From Elephas maximus indicus (Eukaryota; Chordata; Mammalia; Proboscidea; Elephantidae): a DNA stretch of 64,000 nt. The notes under the pieces were generated by a model. That model worked only from the letters and a program-made list of their open reading frames with translations. It searched no databases and was not told where the DNA came from. The position numbers and the translations under genes were made by a program. Location: the NCBI RefSeq assembly GCF_024166365.1, contig NC_064820.1:51871501-51935500 (forward strand), written 5' to 3'. Shown here piece after piece: positions 39,491-52,918 of this stretch (within the stretch, counting starts at the first letter, position 1; each line of letters opens with the position of its first letter).

Positions 39491-42287
39491 AATTCTGTAG
39501 GAACTTCCTAATTTTCTTTACAGGACTCTTATTAAATGGCTAAGAAGTTACTTCATGTAGCTAAGATGTAAAGTGTCTGTAACGTATCCTATCATAGGCA
39601 TATCAGAAAATTCTGCATTCAGTATCAACAACAGAGAGTATGGCCTAGGAGATTTCACGTGGGCTAGCTATATATAATATATACATATTCCTGAAGGTAT
39701 GAGATCAACTGCTTAACTCTATTTTTGCTGACATTAGTGAACCCTGATTATAAACATTTCAGTCTACCTGACATTACTGTCACCTATATGACAGTCATTT
39801 TATAAGGTAGGGTAAATGACTTGAAGCATTTTGTAACTTAGAAATATTTCTCTGACCTCTAAAACAGAACTTGACATGGAAGTAACACAGTTATAACAGG
39901 AACTTGTGACAGAAATTTCTAAAGTAATATGTTTAACCTGACTTCATAGAATTTATGGAAAAAAATTATACACAGCTGGTCATAGTAACCTAAGCGAAAG
40001 CTACTTCCTCCTTTGTTCCTGATACCATGAAATAAAAGCCATTATTTATTGTTCATCAAAATACTAATTTTCCTATAAATTACTTCTGTTTCTTATCCAG
40101 TGTCTCCCAATAATATGCAGAAGAAAATACCAGAGTTTCATGGTTTTCTTTCTATATTTATATTTTGAGTCTTTATATATTTGAGTGAACTAGTAAAACA
40201 TCACCTCTGATTTGCCATAGGATATGGTAACATCTGAATTAAATCAATTTGCATACCAAGCTTGGCTTGTAGAAGCACTTTGGGTGTCAAATGAATTTAA
40301 ATAGGGATCTGAAGAAATTTAGACTAGGATGGAACATCAAATAGATGCAAATTTAGTAGTATTACATGTATTTGGATCTATTTTACATTTTAGACAGTAA
40401 ACAGATTGAATATAATGAACTTCCAAGTACAGATATTATAAAGGAATGACTATGCATGTATATAGATTATACATCATAATAAAAATCCTCATAACCAAAA
40501 TACCCAATTTCACTTTTATCTAAAGATACAACTGATTATTTCAATTCCCATATGTACAATCCTACTTGCACAGTTATTAGCCCTCTCCACTACTGCTCAT
40601 GTCAATTGTTATTTAGGGTCATTTGAATCATCTGAAGTTATTGCCATGTCAAATTAATGTTAGATCTCCCCATAAGTTTGATCATTTCATCTCTCTCCAA
40701 ACATTACTTAGAATGATCATTCAAGGCTCTGAGTGTTGACCTAGTAGAGCAAAGGAGAGAAGTACATTCACTTATTGGCCTTCAAAGAAAATAAAATAAA
40801 TAGACAAACAAAAAAGTAAGGCACTGTTAAGTAAACAAATACTAATATAAGCCCGAGTCACACATTCACAAAATAAGCCCGGAAGCTACCCATGTTCTCT
40901 CTATATACCATGACATCTGCAAGGTGAGACTATACCTCTATCTACATATACATGATATTGGGCTGACCTCTACTGGGTCTTTACACCTGATTTGGGTTAA
41001 GCACCTACAGTTGTGCATCTTTGCTTGTAGTGGTAGCAATAGAAAATATTCTATACAATTTTTCTCAAATCCTAAATACTCTGAGGGAGAAATGACTGAC
41101 AAAAGAATTTAAAGAATGCAACATGGTTTTTCATACACTTTATATATATATATAGTATTATTAAGCAAAAAAAAATTAAAATAATATAAATAAAATATAG
41201 CATAAATAGGAATAAAAGTATAATTAAAAAGGATATTTACAGGGTAAAATGAAAGATATACAAACAAATTATTTTATTTATTTCTACTAATCTGTTTTTT
41301 TTTTTTTTTATCTGTAATTGCTAGCTTTAGCTACTTCTTCCATCTTTGGTTTTATCTTCTGATGTGACTATAACTATTCATTTAATTTTTGTCACTTAGA
41401 ATCTCTTCTGAGTGTGTATCTTAATGTTCATAGTTTGGGAAAAATCCTCTGTGGGTTGTTTTCCTAGTTCTCAGATCATCTACCCAGTTTCTCTGTTATG
41501 ACTGCCTACTTCTTCACCAAAGTCAAGATTTTAAGAACACAAACGAGAAAAAAATAATAATAATTGTGCAGTAGTTTTAGTAGTGATACTGCTGATCTGC
41601 TCATTTTATTTTCCTCTTCCTAACAAACTGTCTGTCTTTTCTATTTTGTGGAGGGCTCACACTACCCCTCCTCTCTAGGTTTTTTGCTTATATCTATATG
41701 CCCCAGTGTCCTCTATCTCAGAAATTAAGTTAAGGTTTAAATCATGGGATACTTGGTTTCTATCTCTGCAACCCTCAGAATATATGTTGTGTAGGTAGGA
41801 AACAATCACTGCTAGCCCACATTAGCCCTTATGATATACAGAAGATTAACAGGGATCTGTTATGTGACTAAAACAGTAATCACATAAAAATAATTAAAGC
41901 TAAGAAAAATAAGACCACAGTTTTCCAGCTTCTACCCAGCATTGAAAATATACTAGACTGTTCCAAATCTTTTCTTTTTATTTTAAATCTACTAACATTC
42001 GAATCTTTAAAACTTAACCAAACACCTTGAATTATAAATGCCTTTAAAAAGCAATGAGCTTTCAAAATAGTCATCAAATAATTTTGACAGATACCTCAAA
42101 TGTGTTCTATTGAAGTGATATTTTGATAGCTGTGTTTTCCTATGTGGTATGACATGCTTACAGAAAATGTAAAAAAAAAAAAAAGCATAGCAGAAATAAT
42201 AATCTAAATATAAAATATATTCACTAGAAATTCAGGAGGCAAGTTTATTACAGCAAAAATAAATAAAGAAAAATAAATGTTCTTTTG
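39491..42287. other. Intronic sequence, nothing recognised
   Basis: AT-rich, no coding ORF supported. Contains a TA run near 41140-41155 and a T run at 41295-41309. No named repeat seen. Confidence 0.55.
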
Positions 42288-42390
42288 TTCTGCATCCCAC
42301 TTCATTGAGTAGTGTCTGGGGTCTTAAACGCTAGCAAGCAGCCATCTAAGATGCATCAATGGGTCTCAACCCACCTGGACTTGATCTGTA
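42288..42390 (+). mobile_element. L1 3' UTR fragment
   Basis: 'ttctgcatcccacttcattg', 'ggtcttaaacgctagcaagc', 'agccatctaagatgcatcaa' and 'tctcaacccacctgga' are the reverse complement of the L1 3' UTR seen at 37880-37975. About 100 bp, isolated. Confidence 0.85.
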
Positions 42391-42409
42391 AACTTCCACT
42401 TAAAGCACA

Positions 42410-42440
42410 ATTAAATAAATAAATGAATAAATAAATAAAT
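42410..42440. repeat. (AAAT)n simple repeat
   Basis: Tandem TAAA/TGAA units. Confidence 0.9.
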
Positions 42441-42527
42441 GTTCTTTGTCTCCAAAAATTACCTAGCTTCATGACTTTAGTACAAAAATTAATGATAACT
42501 GATTCAGACTGGATTCTTCAATACATT

Positions 42528-42655
42528 TTTTATACTTCAGTATATAAAGGAATCACCTGCATGCCTTCTTAAAATGCAGATTCTTAGTAAATCTGGAGTG
42601 GGACCTGAGAATCTGTACTTCTAACAAATTCCTAGGTGATGCCAATGATGGTATT
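42528..42655 (+). repeat. hAT-type DNA transposon fossil (MER58/MER3-like)
   Basis: Pattern 'ggaatcacctgcatgccttc', 'ttaaaatgcagattcttagt', 'gggacctgagaatctgtact', 'tctaacaaattcctaggtga' with inverted-repeat-like ends. Confidence 0.5.
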
Positions 42656-43927
42656 TTGTGGAAATAAATTCTTGTAGCTTCCAAATTTATATCTAAAACA
42701 GGGTTCCTTTATTTAGGAGAAATCGGAACAAGTAGACAAAAAGGAATGGAGATTAAGGAAGAGCATGAATTTAAGTCAACAATTTTCCTTTAACCAGCAC
42801 CTTGAAGTACATTACATGGAATATAAAATAAATGAAAGACACTGATTCTGCTGCAAAGAGTTTACAATTAATTAGAAAATTAAGTATGACATTGAAAAAG
42901 GTTAGAGCATAATTTCATAGCTTAAATTTTTTGCTAGTGACTTTAAAGTCTATGCAAGTCCAGAAGTATATCATTTATCACAGGATAGTGCTGTACATTC
43001 ATATCACAGATGATATAAAGGGCCTTGGTTAGGATATGAAAGAAGTGTGGGAATTGCATCACTGAGTCTATGAGGTTGGAGAGGATAGGTAAAAAGAAAG
43101 GGGCGGGGAGAGGACGACTTTAAGGTGAAATAGTATCATGAGCACAGGTTCAAAGGAGAGTTTGGGAAGGAGATTTTAACGGGATTGTATGAAGAACTGC
43201 TTTACAAGATCACAGGAGTTTGGTTAGACATAGAGAATATTCCTATGCAGACAATAAGTTTGGGATGGATCTACCATGTCATTGGCGGACCCTTAAGCAA
43301 GGAATTCATGTGAAAAAAAAATATTGTTTTAGAAATGGAGACATAGATCAGAGCAGGGAGCTCTAACTCTCTAGATATCCTGCCACGTACGGAAAAGTCA
43401 CTCAGCCGCTTTCTCTAAAACACTAATGTGCTGTCTTTCAAATGTTTTGTTTCATGACGCAAGAACATTAATCTATAATTGGTTTGTAAAAATGAACTGG
43501 ATAGGAGGTTCTTAGAGATTAAAATAAAGATTTCTAAAGCAGCTTTGACAATAATTTTGGGTTTGACGTAATGGGGATTTGCCTGAACTAAAGCTGTAGC
43601 ACTGGGACTTGAGTAATCTCTTCCAAGAATCCTAAAAATAGAGCTTCAACAGAACTTTAAAGGCAATGAGGCATTCATGATTGTGAACTTAGGCATAAAA
43701 GAAAACCACTAGAGGGTGTTCTGTGAGTGAAGATAAGATAAAAGGTTTTTTTGGAAAAAGAAAAAAAATAAAAGCAAAATTTTGGCATCCAGAAAAATGT
43801 CATGAAACTCTTCCTGACATTAGGCTAATCTGTCATCCTAAAAAAGTGGTCAGAATCGGTTTTATTTTTTTGTTTGTGTGTTTGTGCCCAAGTTGATAAG
43901 ATTTAATCATGTGACTTTAAACACCTA
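42656..43927. other. Intronic sequence, nothing recognised
   Basis: No gene or named repeat identified up to the LTR. Confidence 0.55.
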
Positions 43928-44425
43928 TGTTATAGATTGAATTATGACCCCCCAAAAATGTGTGTATCAATTGGGCTGGGCCATGATTCCTGGTGTTGTA
44001 TGATTTTCCTATATATTGTAAATCCTCCACTATGATGTTAATGATGGAGGATGGACAGCTGTTGTGTTAGTGAGGTAGGACTGAACCTAGGAGATTGGAT
44101 TGTGTCTTGAGGCAGTATCTCTTGAAATATAACAGAAAGAAGCAAGCAGAGAGACAGCAGGGACCTCATACCACCAAGAAAGCAGTGCTGGGAGCAGAGC
44201 GCATCCTTTGGACTTCAGATTCCTGCGCTGAAATGCTCCCAGACCAAGGGAGGACTGATGACAAGGACTCTCCTCCAAAACTGACAGAGGGAGAAAGCCT
44301 TCCCCCGGAACTGGTGCCCTGAATTTGGACTTCTAGCCTACTGGACTGTGAGAGAATAAACTTCTCTTTGTTAAAGCCATCCACTGGTGGTATTTCTGTT
44401 ATAGCAGTACTAGATGGCTTAGACA
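43928..44425 (+). mobile_element. Solo LTR, ERVL-MaLR (MLT1/MST-like)
   Basis: It begins TGTTATAGATTGAATTATG and ends ..TTATAGCAGTACTAGATGGC then TTAGACA, the typical start and end of MaLR LTRs. It contains the AATAAA signal in 'gagaataaacttctctttg' at about 44352, followed by 'ttaaagccatccactggtgg'. Flanks ACCTA (43923-43927) and AGCTA (44426-44430) fit a 5-bp duplication with one mismatch. No internal retroviral sequence adjoins, so it is a solo LTR. Open frames across it (44095-44322 plus, 44166-44426 minus) are incidental. Confidence 0.75.
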
Positions 44426-46888
44426 AGCTATGAAAACTGATTCAACCAACATTGATGCCTACGACAAAGACAGTCATCTATTAACTGTCCAGCAGTCCAT
44501 ACAATGGCCCAGATGGAAAACTCTTCCCAATAAAGATGCTTTATATTGGATGGTAACTAAAAGGCCTAATCATACCCTGTCATAGGGATATTGAAAGGAA
44601 GGAATGAACAGCTAGAAATGGAGGAGAATACATGAGTTGTGGGAATGGTGGATGCCTGAAGTGTCTCTTGGTCCACTGGAATTGGTGTCATTTCCTGAAG
44701 GGTATTCTAGCTTGCCATAAGGTCTACCTCTAACACTTCTGAAATAGTTCCCGTTCTTCCTTTCTTCCCAGGCTCCCTTACAGTAGACTCCATTACCTCA
44801 ATTAACGTGATCTTAGCTCTGTGTTGTTCGACCGGAAAGTCCCTAACTCATCCGTCCATGATCTTTTTCAGCTTTAGATGTCAATACTGGTCCATTTTGT
44901 TAAAAGCCTATACCTGTTTCTTCTGTTCTTTCCTTCTCTTGAGAGACTGCAATGAATTCTTCAAATTCGGTATATGAGTAGCCACAAAAAGGCCTTGACA
45001 TGAGTAAAAGACTAATATCCTACCTATGGAGTTTTTGTTTTCTATTTTTCTGTAATCCAAGGTATCAGTAGAGAGGCTAGCTGAAAATCTCTTTTCGTGG
45101 TACACAGATGCAAAAATCTATTATGCAAGCAAAGCAATTCCACTGCCCTCTGTCCCCCAGAAAACACACGCACTCACAAATTAACCCCAAGAAAAGTAAA
45201 CATCTGTGGATCTCACCTGCAAAGCTGTCCATCTGTATGACAACTAATGAGATATTTCAAGGACATAACAATCATAAAAATGACACTGAAGTTCTAAATA
45301 AAAAAAAATTGTGTATAAGCTTAAGAATGTATTAGTGATAGAAAATACTGCCTATCAGTAATTAGTTAATTTAGTTAGCAGTATGTATTAGTTGACAGGG
45401 GTAAAATGAATATGAATGAAAGGGATAATAATGACAGGTAAAATACATTACATAGAGTGCTTTGCTTATATTATCTTATTCAGGATAGGTTTAAAGTAAA
45501 TTTGGAGAAAAGGTTAATTTTGGAATGAGACGTTGAATCAGGAGTCCTATAGCCAAATCCAACCTTTGATCTGTTTTTTGTATTAAGGATGAGCTCACAT
45601 TTTTAAAAGCTTGTTAAAACAAAAAATAAATATGGAACACAGACCATGTGTAGCCTACAAAGCCTAACATATTTACATCTGCTCTTTCATAGAAAAAGTT
45701 CGTTGATGCCTGAGTTGGATTTTTCCTTCCAAAGAAGTGTTCTTTATTTTATCATAAATTAGCCAAATAACATGAAAAAAAAAAAATAGAAATCCATGGA
45801 CTAAGGATGAGATTTTAAGCAAAGGGAAGTGAAGTATAGGTCAACCATCCCAAGAGTTTACATTAAAGAAAAAAATTTCCCTGATCTACTTGGTCAGTAT
45901 GGTAAATAAACACTGGGAAACCTTTCCACCAGAGACGATCCTGCCCTGAACCTGGAGAAGAGATGCTCCCCCACTCAGCTTACTCAGTTTAAAAGCTTAA
46001 CTGAGATGTAATTATATCCTTTTCAAACTAAGAAGTCTCACTTAACAAGATTTTCAGTCAACCAGTATTTTTCTCCCCAGGTTCGTGAATGACGTGGTGG
46101 AGGGCACATTAAAAAAATTAAAAATTAACAGCAACAACAAAAAGCTCTATCCTCTGTCTTTCCTTTTTTTGCCATTGATAATGCTTTTATTGTAGGAATT
46201 TTTAAATACGTAAAAAAGAGTGAATAGTATAATAGTATACCATTAAAAGATTAATAGATTAGTATAACATCACAGTTGAATAAAGTAATAGAATAGTATA
46301 ATAGTATGATAAACCCCCATAATGTTCATGGCTCAGCTACAATAATTACCAACTCATAGCTAAACTTGCTTCATTAATACCTCATACATATCCTATTATT
46401 TTGAAGTAAATCATAGACATGTTAACTGTACATATTCAATATACATCTAAAAGTGTTCTTAAAACATCACCAAATATATCCATCACACTTAAAAATTTAG
46501 TAATTTCTTAATATTATCAAATATCCAACCAGTGTTCACATTTCTAAAGAGGAACAAATTTTGTACAAAACCAATTTCCAGGTCATGCTCCAACTCCTTT
46601 CCCATTCCAGAGGAGCCTAAACAGAAATGTCCCATAAAACTTATAACTTTTAAAATAATTGAAAATAAGTTTAGCAAAATGAAAGACATGTAATTCATTG
46701 TAATACTGAACCAGGACAAGAAAAGTGTGCTCAAACATTTTTTAAAAAGATACTAGCAATTTAAAGAGTATCAATTAAAACAAACAAACAAAAAAAAAAA
46801 AGACAACTTTTTTTTCTTTGAAAACCAATATAATATGACTAGAATGCCCCAGTCCTAGAATATTTTTTTCTCAAGGCCTATCTTTATT
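44426..46888. other. Intronic sequence, nothing recognised
   Basis: No coding region supported. Some segments (for example 46190-46730, AT-rich with 'ataatagtataatagta' runs) may be old LINE sequence, but I cannot name them. Confidence 0.5.
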
Positions 46889-47102
46889 AGGTGTCCCTGT
46901 GTGGTGCAAACGGCTAGGCATGCCACTACTAGTTGAAAGGTTGGTGGTTTGATTATACCCAGCGGCACCTCAGAAGATAGGTCTGATGGTCTGCTTCTGA
47001 AAGGTCACAGCCCTGAAAACCATATGGGACAGTGCTACTCTGCACACATGAGGTCACCATGAGTCGGAAGCAATTAGACGGCAAACGACGACAACAACAA
47101 TC
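46889..47102 (+). mobile_element. AfroSINE, 'ggtgtccctg' subtype, with TSD
   Basis: Head 'ggtgtccctgtgtggtgcaa', body 'gatggtctgcttctgaaagg', tail 'gaggtcaccatgagtcggaa', ending in a CAA-rich tail. The flanks ATCTTTATTA (46879-46888) and ATCTTTAATTA (47100-47110) resemble a TSD. Same subtype as 13533-13737. Confidence 0.9.
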
Positions 47103-47209
47103 TTTAATTATTATTTTGCCTCATAATTAGCAGAAATACCTAAATGGAAAGATGGGAACTTCAGAAGTCAAGTAAGAATGAAAGAAGAGGTGAAATGGTC
47201 CTAGGAGTA

Positions 47210-47263
47210 AAACAAAACAAAACAAAACAAAACAAAACAAAACAAAACAAAACAAAACAAAAG
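47210..47263. repeat. (AAAAC)n pentanucleotide array
   Basis: About ten uninterrupted AAAAC units. Confidence 0.97.
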
Positions 47264-47335
47264 ATGATTCTTTGTTTTATGTGACTTGCATTAATTACTG
47301 GATTTGTGTTTCGATATATAAAATAAGACTCTCTA

Positions 47336-47525
47336 GATCAGGGTTTTTCAACTTTGACACTGCTGACATTTGGGGTTGGATAACCCTTTGCTGTAGGCAC
47401 TGCCCTGTGCGTTGTAGAACGTTACCAGCATCCCTGGCCTCTAGCTATTCTGTGCCAGTAGCAAACTCCTTGCATCAGAGGCACCTTACTCATGAACTGA
47501 CAGTTGTGCTGCTGAGGACATACAT
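47336..47525 (+). repeat. hAT-Charlie fossil (MER20-like)
   Basis: 'agggtttttcaactttgaca', 'ctgctgacatttggggttgg', 'cctgtgcgttgtagaacgtt', 'accagcatccctggcctcta' match the MER20 order. The right end is degraded. Confidence 0.8.
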
Positions 47526-48286
47526 TTAGTCTCCTATTTCCACAAACTCTGCTGTAAAGATCCAAGGTAGCAAACAAGCTATTGCCTCATGTCTTTGTAC
47601 AGCTTCTGCATCGTCTTTACAACAGAAGCTTAACATTATGTTTTAGATATCAGAGCATCTATAATTAATTTTTTGGGGACACTTGCTTTAATTATGCATT
47701 CTTTTTTGGATAATCTTCTTGGAACATTGTAAAATGAATGCTAATCACTTTGTTAATGAGAGGAAGCTATTTAAACACATTAGAAATGCTTTTCGAAAAG
47801 CTCCATCTATTTTTCTTTCCCATTCAAGTATCAGGTTAACTCCACTTGGTCTACCTGTTTAATTAGACAGCATAAGAAAGGTTTGTAAGGTCTGTCCTAA
47901 GAGTTCATGGTATTGAGACACACATAAAAAAAAAAATGAGACAAGGAAAATGAAATTTATATTAGAGTTGCCAAATAGTAACCAATGTGCAAATTATTTA
48001 TGACAGTTTGATTGAGTTGGGACGTTTTTGCTTGTGCGTACAGACTAAAAAGCATTTGGGGTCATGCAAACAAAGAAAATAGAGAAGCTCTTCTCTTTAG
48101 TTAGCAACATAACATGATTAAAAAAAAAAAAGAAAAAATTTCTTTTTTTTTTTTTTTTTTAGCCACATGTGAAGGTATATCTTGAGATTTCAGATGTGTG
48201 GTTATATTGCATAGCATTTTCTCTGATATCAAAGCAGACAGATTTTGGGTTTTTTTTTGGAGAGGTAAATAAAGAAAATATGATTA
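47526..48286. other. Intronic sequence with an A/T mirror hairpin
   Basis: No gene. 48120-48159 is an A-rich run followed by about 18 T. The stretch 47640-47900 is rich in TAAT-type motifs and may be conserved non-coding sequence (see findings). Confidence 0.5.
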
Positions 48287-48341
48287 ATACGTGTCACATG
48301 AGTTGGAATGGACTGAACGGCAACGGGTTTGGTTTTTTGGT
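48287..48341 (+). mobile_element. AfroSINE tail fragment
   Basis: 'cacatgagttggaatggact' and 'gaacggcaacgggtttggtt' are the SINE 3' end; the head and body are absent (5'-truncated insertion). Confidence 0.8.
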
Positions 48342-50384
48342 ATGTCTCATGTAGCACGATTATATACATATATCACTGGAAAACAACTTGTAGTGTATTT
48401 TCCACTACAGAGTGATTTAGAAGAAGCGGATCAGCAAAGGTTTGCATAAGGTCTTAAGGAATATCAGTAAAGGACTAACAAATTTGTATTCCACTTTATG
48501 ATTTTGGAGTCCAACTTAAGCAACATTTTCCAAACATTTCCAAGGTTACTGAGGAGTAATTAAAGAGTTGGAAAATGTATTCTAAATTCAGTTCTATAAA
48601 TAATATGCATTTATTGATTTAAGTTAAACACTAGCAAAGTTGCTATATGTATATATAGTTTTTGTATGACTCCCCCTTAAGCTATAATCCTTTAAACTAT
48701 CAGTAATACAGATTAATTTAAGCTATATAGAGATAAGCCTAAATTTGTACTGTGCCCTTCCTATCTGAACTGGGTCTAGGAAAGCCCCCATATTGCTCCA
48801 AAAGATGTGGCCTTATGAAGAACATTGTCATAGAATGGAATTGAAAATATACTTAGAAGGCATAGGTAGGAATGGTGAAAGGGAATAATATAAATACACC
48901 AATGCTTGGCTCATAATATGGTTCAATTTGTGTTTGCTGAATCAAACTTGATTAATTTTGATTAGGGTTCAAATGCAATCCATTTAAGAAAGTGATGTTG
49001 AGATTCAGATAGAAAACATGGTATACTCCTTTTCTCTCTTGAATGTCCTGAGTCTTTACTAAATGACTCTCCTGAGAAGGACAGAAGTAAACACCTTCTG
49101 GAAAGTCTCAAGTATGATATTCCTGTAAATTATTTTCTTAGTATCCTCTGTTATTTTAGAGTATTGTTTTTCCCAAATTGCCATACCTGACCCACTGTCA
49201 GCTATTTGCCTTGCATGATCTACTCAATAATCATGGCACATTTTTTACAGCCATGTTACATAGGAATGTATAAATATTAGATGCTAGCTTTTTGAGTCAA
49301 TTGAGTAGCTGATGGAGAGATTTTGTATTTGTAGTAATGCTCTGTGACATCAACCCCTGCCTATAATTAGTCTGTCGGGAAAGTAAACACACCCAGATGA
49401 ATGTAAGTTGAAGCAAAATTTTCAGGGGGAAAAATAGAAGACTATGCACTGAAATTGTTTGCCAGGCTAGAAATGACAATGCTAGGTTTTACTTCTGGTA
49501 AAATTTTGATCCCAAAGTTGTTCATTCACCATGAGTGTAAACGCTCTCCAAACAGTTTCAAATATGCTCTCCCATCAAGAACTGCTCAGAGATTCTTAAA
49601 GTATGGAAAATTCTGTTCAGGTTTTGTATCCATAATTACACAAAAAAACCTACCAACTTTGGTAGCCACATGTGGTAAAACAAAGTTCTGTTTCACAATA
49701 AGAAGTAGTAAAACCTAAAGAACACAGTAGCAGAATCTCAGTGGACATTATAACACAATTTCCAATGCAAATTATACCCCACATATCTACATGTAGTAAT
49801 ATATTTACACTTGATTAAAGATATGAAATAAACAGAAATTAATGGTAACCACAGATTTACCTTGGCCAGATGATCTTATGACAAAACAATATAACAAAAC
49901 AAAATAGCATAGAAGAAATGAGAAACAAGCTGAAGAGAGATTTGTTTCTGCAAATTGTGGTAAGGATAGGTGATATACTGCTAGGAAACATCTTAGGAGA
50001 AATGAGGAGAGGAGGGGATTGAAAGTAGAATAGGCAACACATGTGTTTCTAACATTACTCTCAGACACCATGAAGAGGTACAACAGTTACCCCATTTTCT
50101 GCTTCCATACAATAAAAGGAAACAACTTCTCAGGAGAATCTCTATTACTCCCTATGCATACATTAAATAGAAATTTCTCTCAAGAGTCCTCATAATAGGG
50201 TACTTTATACTATAATGAGCAACAGCTTCTAGAACATGCTTACTGTTATCACGATGATTAATTCCATGGAGTAGATGGCTGGGTACACCATACTAAAATA
50301 AAAATACTAGCCCATTAAAATACATGCACTGCTGGTGCAATATCTACTCATGGAAAACCCTTATGCAGAAATGGTTTTATTGTT
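48342..50384. other. Intronic sequence, nothing recognised
   Basis: No supported gene or named repeat. The ORFs at 49455-49718 and 49805-50083 show no recognisable domain and no exon-like context. Confidence 0.5.
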
Positions 50385-50580
50385 TCCAATGCTTTACAAC
50401 CATCTGGAATTATTTATTGATTTATTTTCTTGTTTATTATCTGTCTCTCTCTGCTCCAATGTAAGCTGCCTGTGGGCAGGGTGTTTGTCCTCTTCTTCAC
50501 TGCTGTATTGTAGCGCCTACAAGTGTAACTTCCCCTTTGTAGTTATTTAATGCATATTTGCTGAAGAATAAACTAATAAA
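50385..50580 (+). repeat. L2 LINE 3' end (ancient)
   Basis: 'attatctgtctctctctgct', 'aatgtaagctgcctgtgggc', 'agggtgtttgtcctcttctt' and a final 'gaataaactaataaatgc' match the L2 3' order. Confidence 0.7.
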
Positions 50581-50693
50581 TGCATTAATAAAACAGTAAT
50601 GAGATATTTAGGTTTTATGAAATAGTAATATATTCAAAAAACTTCTTTAAATTCAGACCATTAAAGGGCTGGCACATTTCTTTCCCAGATATG
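50581..50693. other. Short intronic gap before the minus-strand RTE
   Basis: No feature recognised; AT-rich. Confidence 0.5.
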
Positions 50694-52470
50694 TTTTTAG
50701 GTGCCACTGAGTCGGTTCTGAATCATAGTGACCCTATGCACAACAGAACAAAACACTGCCCAGTCCTGTGTCATCCTCACAGTTGTTGCTATGTTTGAGT
50801 CCATTGTTGCAGCCACTTTGTCAATCCATCTCCTTGCAATTATTTCTTTTTTTGCGAACATTCTACTTTAACAAGCATGATGTCCTTATCCAAGGACTGC
50901 TCCCTCCCGATAACATGTCAAAGTACGTGAGATGAAGTCTCGCCATCCTTTTCTAGGGATCATTCTGGCTGTACTTTTTCTAAGACAGATTTCCTCACCA
51001 ACGCCACAATTCAAAGGTCAATTCTTCTTCACTGTCCAGCTTTTGCATGCATATGAGGCAATTGAAAATACCAGGGCTTGGGGTAGGTGCACATCAGTCC
51101 TTAAAGTGACATCTTTGCTTTTTAAAACTTTAAAGAAGTCTCGTCTCTTGCAGCAGATTTGCCCAATGCAATATGTCATCTGATTTCTTGACTGCTGCTT
51201 CCATGGGCATTGACTGTGGATCCAAATAAAATGAATTCCTTGACAACTTCAAGCTTTTCTCCATTTATCATGATGTTGCTTACTGGTCCAGCTGTGAGGA
51301 TTTTTGTTTTCTTTATGTTGAGGTATAATACATACTGAAGGCTGTGGTCTCTGATCTTCATCAATAAGTGCTTCAAGTCCTCCTTTCTTTCAGCAAGCAA
51401 GGTTGTGTCATCTGCATACAGAAGGTTGTTAATGAGTCTTCCTTCAATCTTGATGCCCCGTTCTTCTTCATATAGTCCAGCTTCTCAGATTATTTACTCA
51501 GTATACAGATTAAATAAATACGGTGAAAGGAGACAACTCTTCCACCCACCTTTCCTGAATTTAAACCATATGGTGTCCCATTGTTCTGTTCGAATGATTG
51601 CCTCTCGGTCTAAATATAGGTTTCTCATGAGCACAATTAAGTGTTCTGGAATTTCCATTCTTCAAAATGTTATCCATAATTTGTTATGACCCACACAGTC
51701 AAATAAAACACATGTAAACATCTTTCTGGTATCCTCTGCTCCCAACCAAGATCCATCTGACATCAGCAATGATATCCCTTGTTCCACTTCCTCTTCTGAA
51801 TCCAGCTTGAACTTCTGGCAGTTTCCTGTCGATGTGCAGCTGCAATGACTTTTGAATGATTTTCAGCAAAATTTTACTTGTATGTGATATTAATGATATT
51901 GTTTGATAATTTTTGCATTCAGTTGGATCACCTTTCTTTGCAATGAGCACAAGTATAGATCTCTTCCAGTTGTTTGGCCAGGTAGGTAGCTGTCTTCCAA
52001 ATTTTTTGACATAGACAAGTGAGCACATCCAGTGCTGCATCTGTTTGTTGAAACATCTCAATTGGTACTCCATCAATTCTGGAAGCCTTGTATTTCATCA
52101 TTCCCTTCAGTACAGCTTGGACTCCTTTCTTCAGTACCATCGGTTCTTGATCATGTGCTACTTCATGAAACGGTTGAACGTCAACCAATTCTTTTGTCTA
52201 CAGTGTCTCTATGTATTCCTTCCTTCTTATTTTGATGCTTCCTGTGTCGTTCAATATTTCCCCCATAGAATCCTTCAATATTGCAACTCCAGGCTTGAAT
52301 TTTTTCTTCGCTTCTTTCAGTCTGAGAAATGATGAGCATATTCTTCCCTATCGATTATCTAACTCCAGGTCTTAGCACATTTCATTATAATCCTTTACTT
52401 TGTCTTCTCGAGCCACCCTTTGGAATCTTCTGTTCAGCTCTTTTACTTCATCATTTCTTCCATTCACTTG
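50694..52470 (-). mobile_element. RTE LINE, 5'-truncated (1.8 kb)
   Basis: Minus-strand copy. The 3' end is at the left ('aggtgccactgagtcggttc', complement of the RTE ORF terminus). It runs right through the reverse transcriptase to the inter-domain region, breaking off near 52470. Broken frames: 51176-51400 (RTE C-terminal side), 51699-52076 (reverse transcriptase), 51928-52188, and 52372-52581 in part. The sequence order matches copies A and B. Confidence 0.92.
51176..52466 (-). pseudogene. Broken RTE reverse transcriptase
   Basis: Frames carry SRIDGVPIEMFQQTDAALDV, KKGDPTECKNYQTISLISHT and ELNRRFQRVAREDKVKDYNE, colinear with copy A. The FIDYAKAFD block, the SP.LFNLYAE block and the YADD block lie in different frames. 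Frameshifts and stops are frequent. The endonuclease domain is absent because of 5' truncation. Confidence 0.88.
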
Positions 52471-52918
52471 CATCATAGATAAGTGAAAAATCCAACACAG
52501 ACCTGCACTAGTTTGCCGACTGGAGTTTAAGGATACAGCTACCAAAAAGATGCTTTCCATAAATATACACGGACATGGCATGAAGAAACTAATAATAATT
52601 ACTATTTTTATCTTGGACTTATAGATTCCTCCTGAGCCTCAGACTACTGGATTAGCCTGATATTAAAATATTCTACTACATATTTGGTAAACAGTGCTAG
52701 ATAATCAGTTTGAGGAGTGGAGGGTTGTCTTTGTGCTCCTTGTTCTTACAGCCAGAGTCCTTGCTGGATTACTGATTCTGAGGTCAAATAAATCTTCTCA
52801 GCTTTGTTTAATGATGGGCTGTATCTTTCTACCATCCTGGACAAATTTTCATCGTCTCAGCATGAACACTTGGAGGTATTCTATCAAAAGTCTTTACTTT
52901 GTATCCTTATTGACAATT

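Noticed and set aside
44095-44426. ORFs on both strands around 44.1-44.4 kb
   Set aside because: They lie within a MaLR-type LTR, which is non-coding.
47210-47263. Regular short repeat resembling an array
   Set aside because: A pure AAAAC microsatellite without spacers; the organism is a mammal, so CRISPR is not applicable.
49455-50083. ORFs of 87, 92 and 61 codons as possible exons
   Set aside because: No recognisable domain, unsuitable splice context and low-complexity composition; the HCN1 domain expected upstream does not match them.
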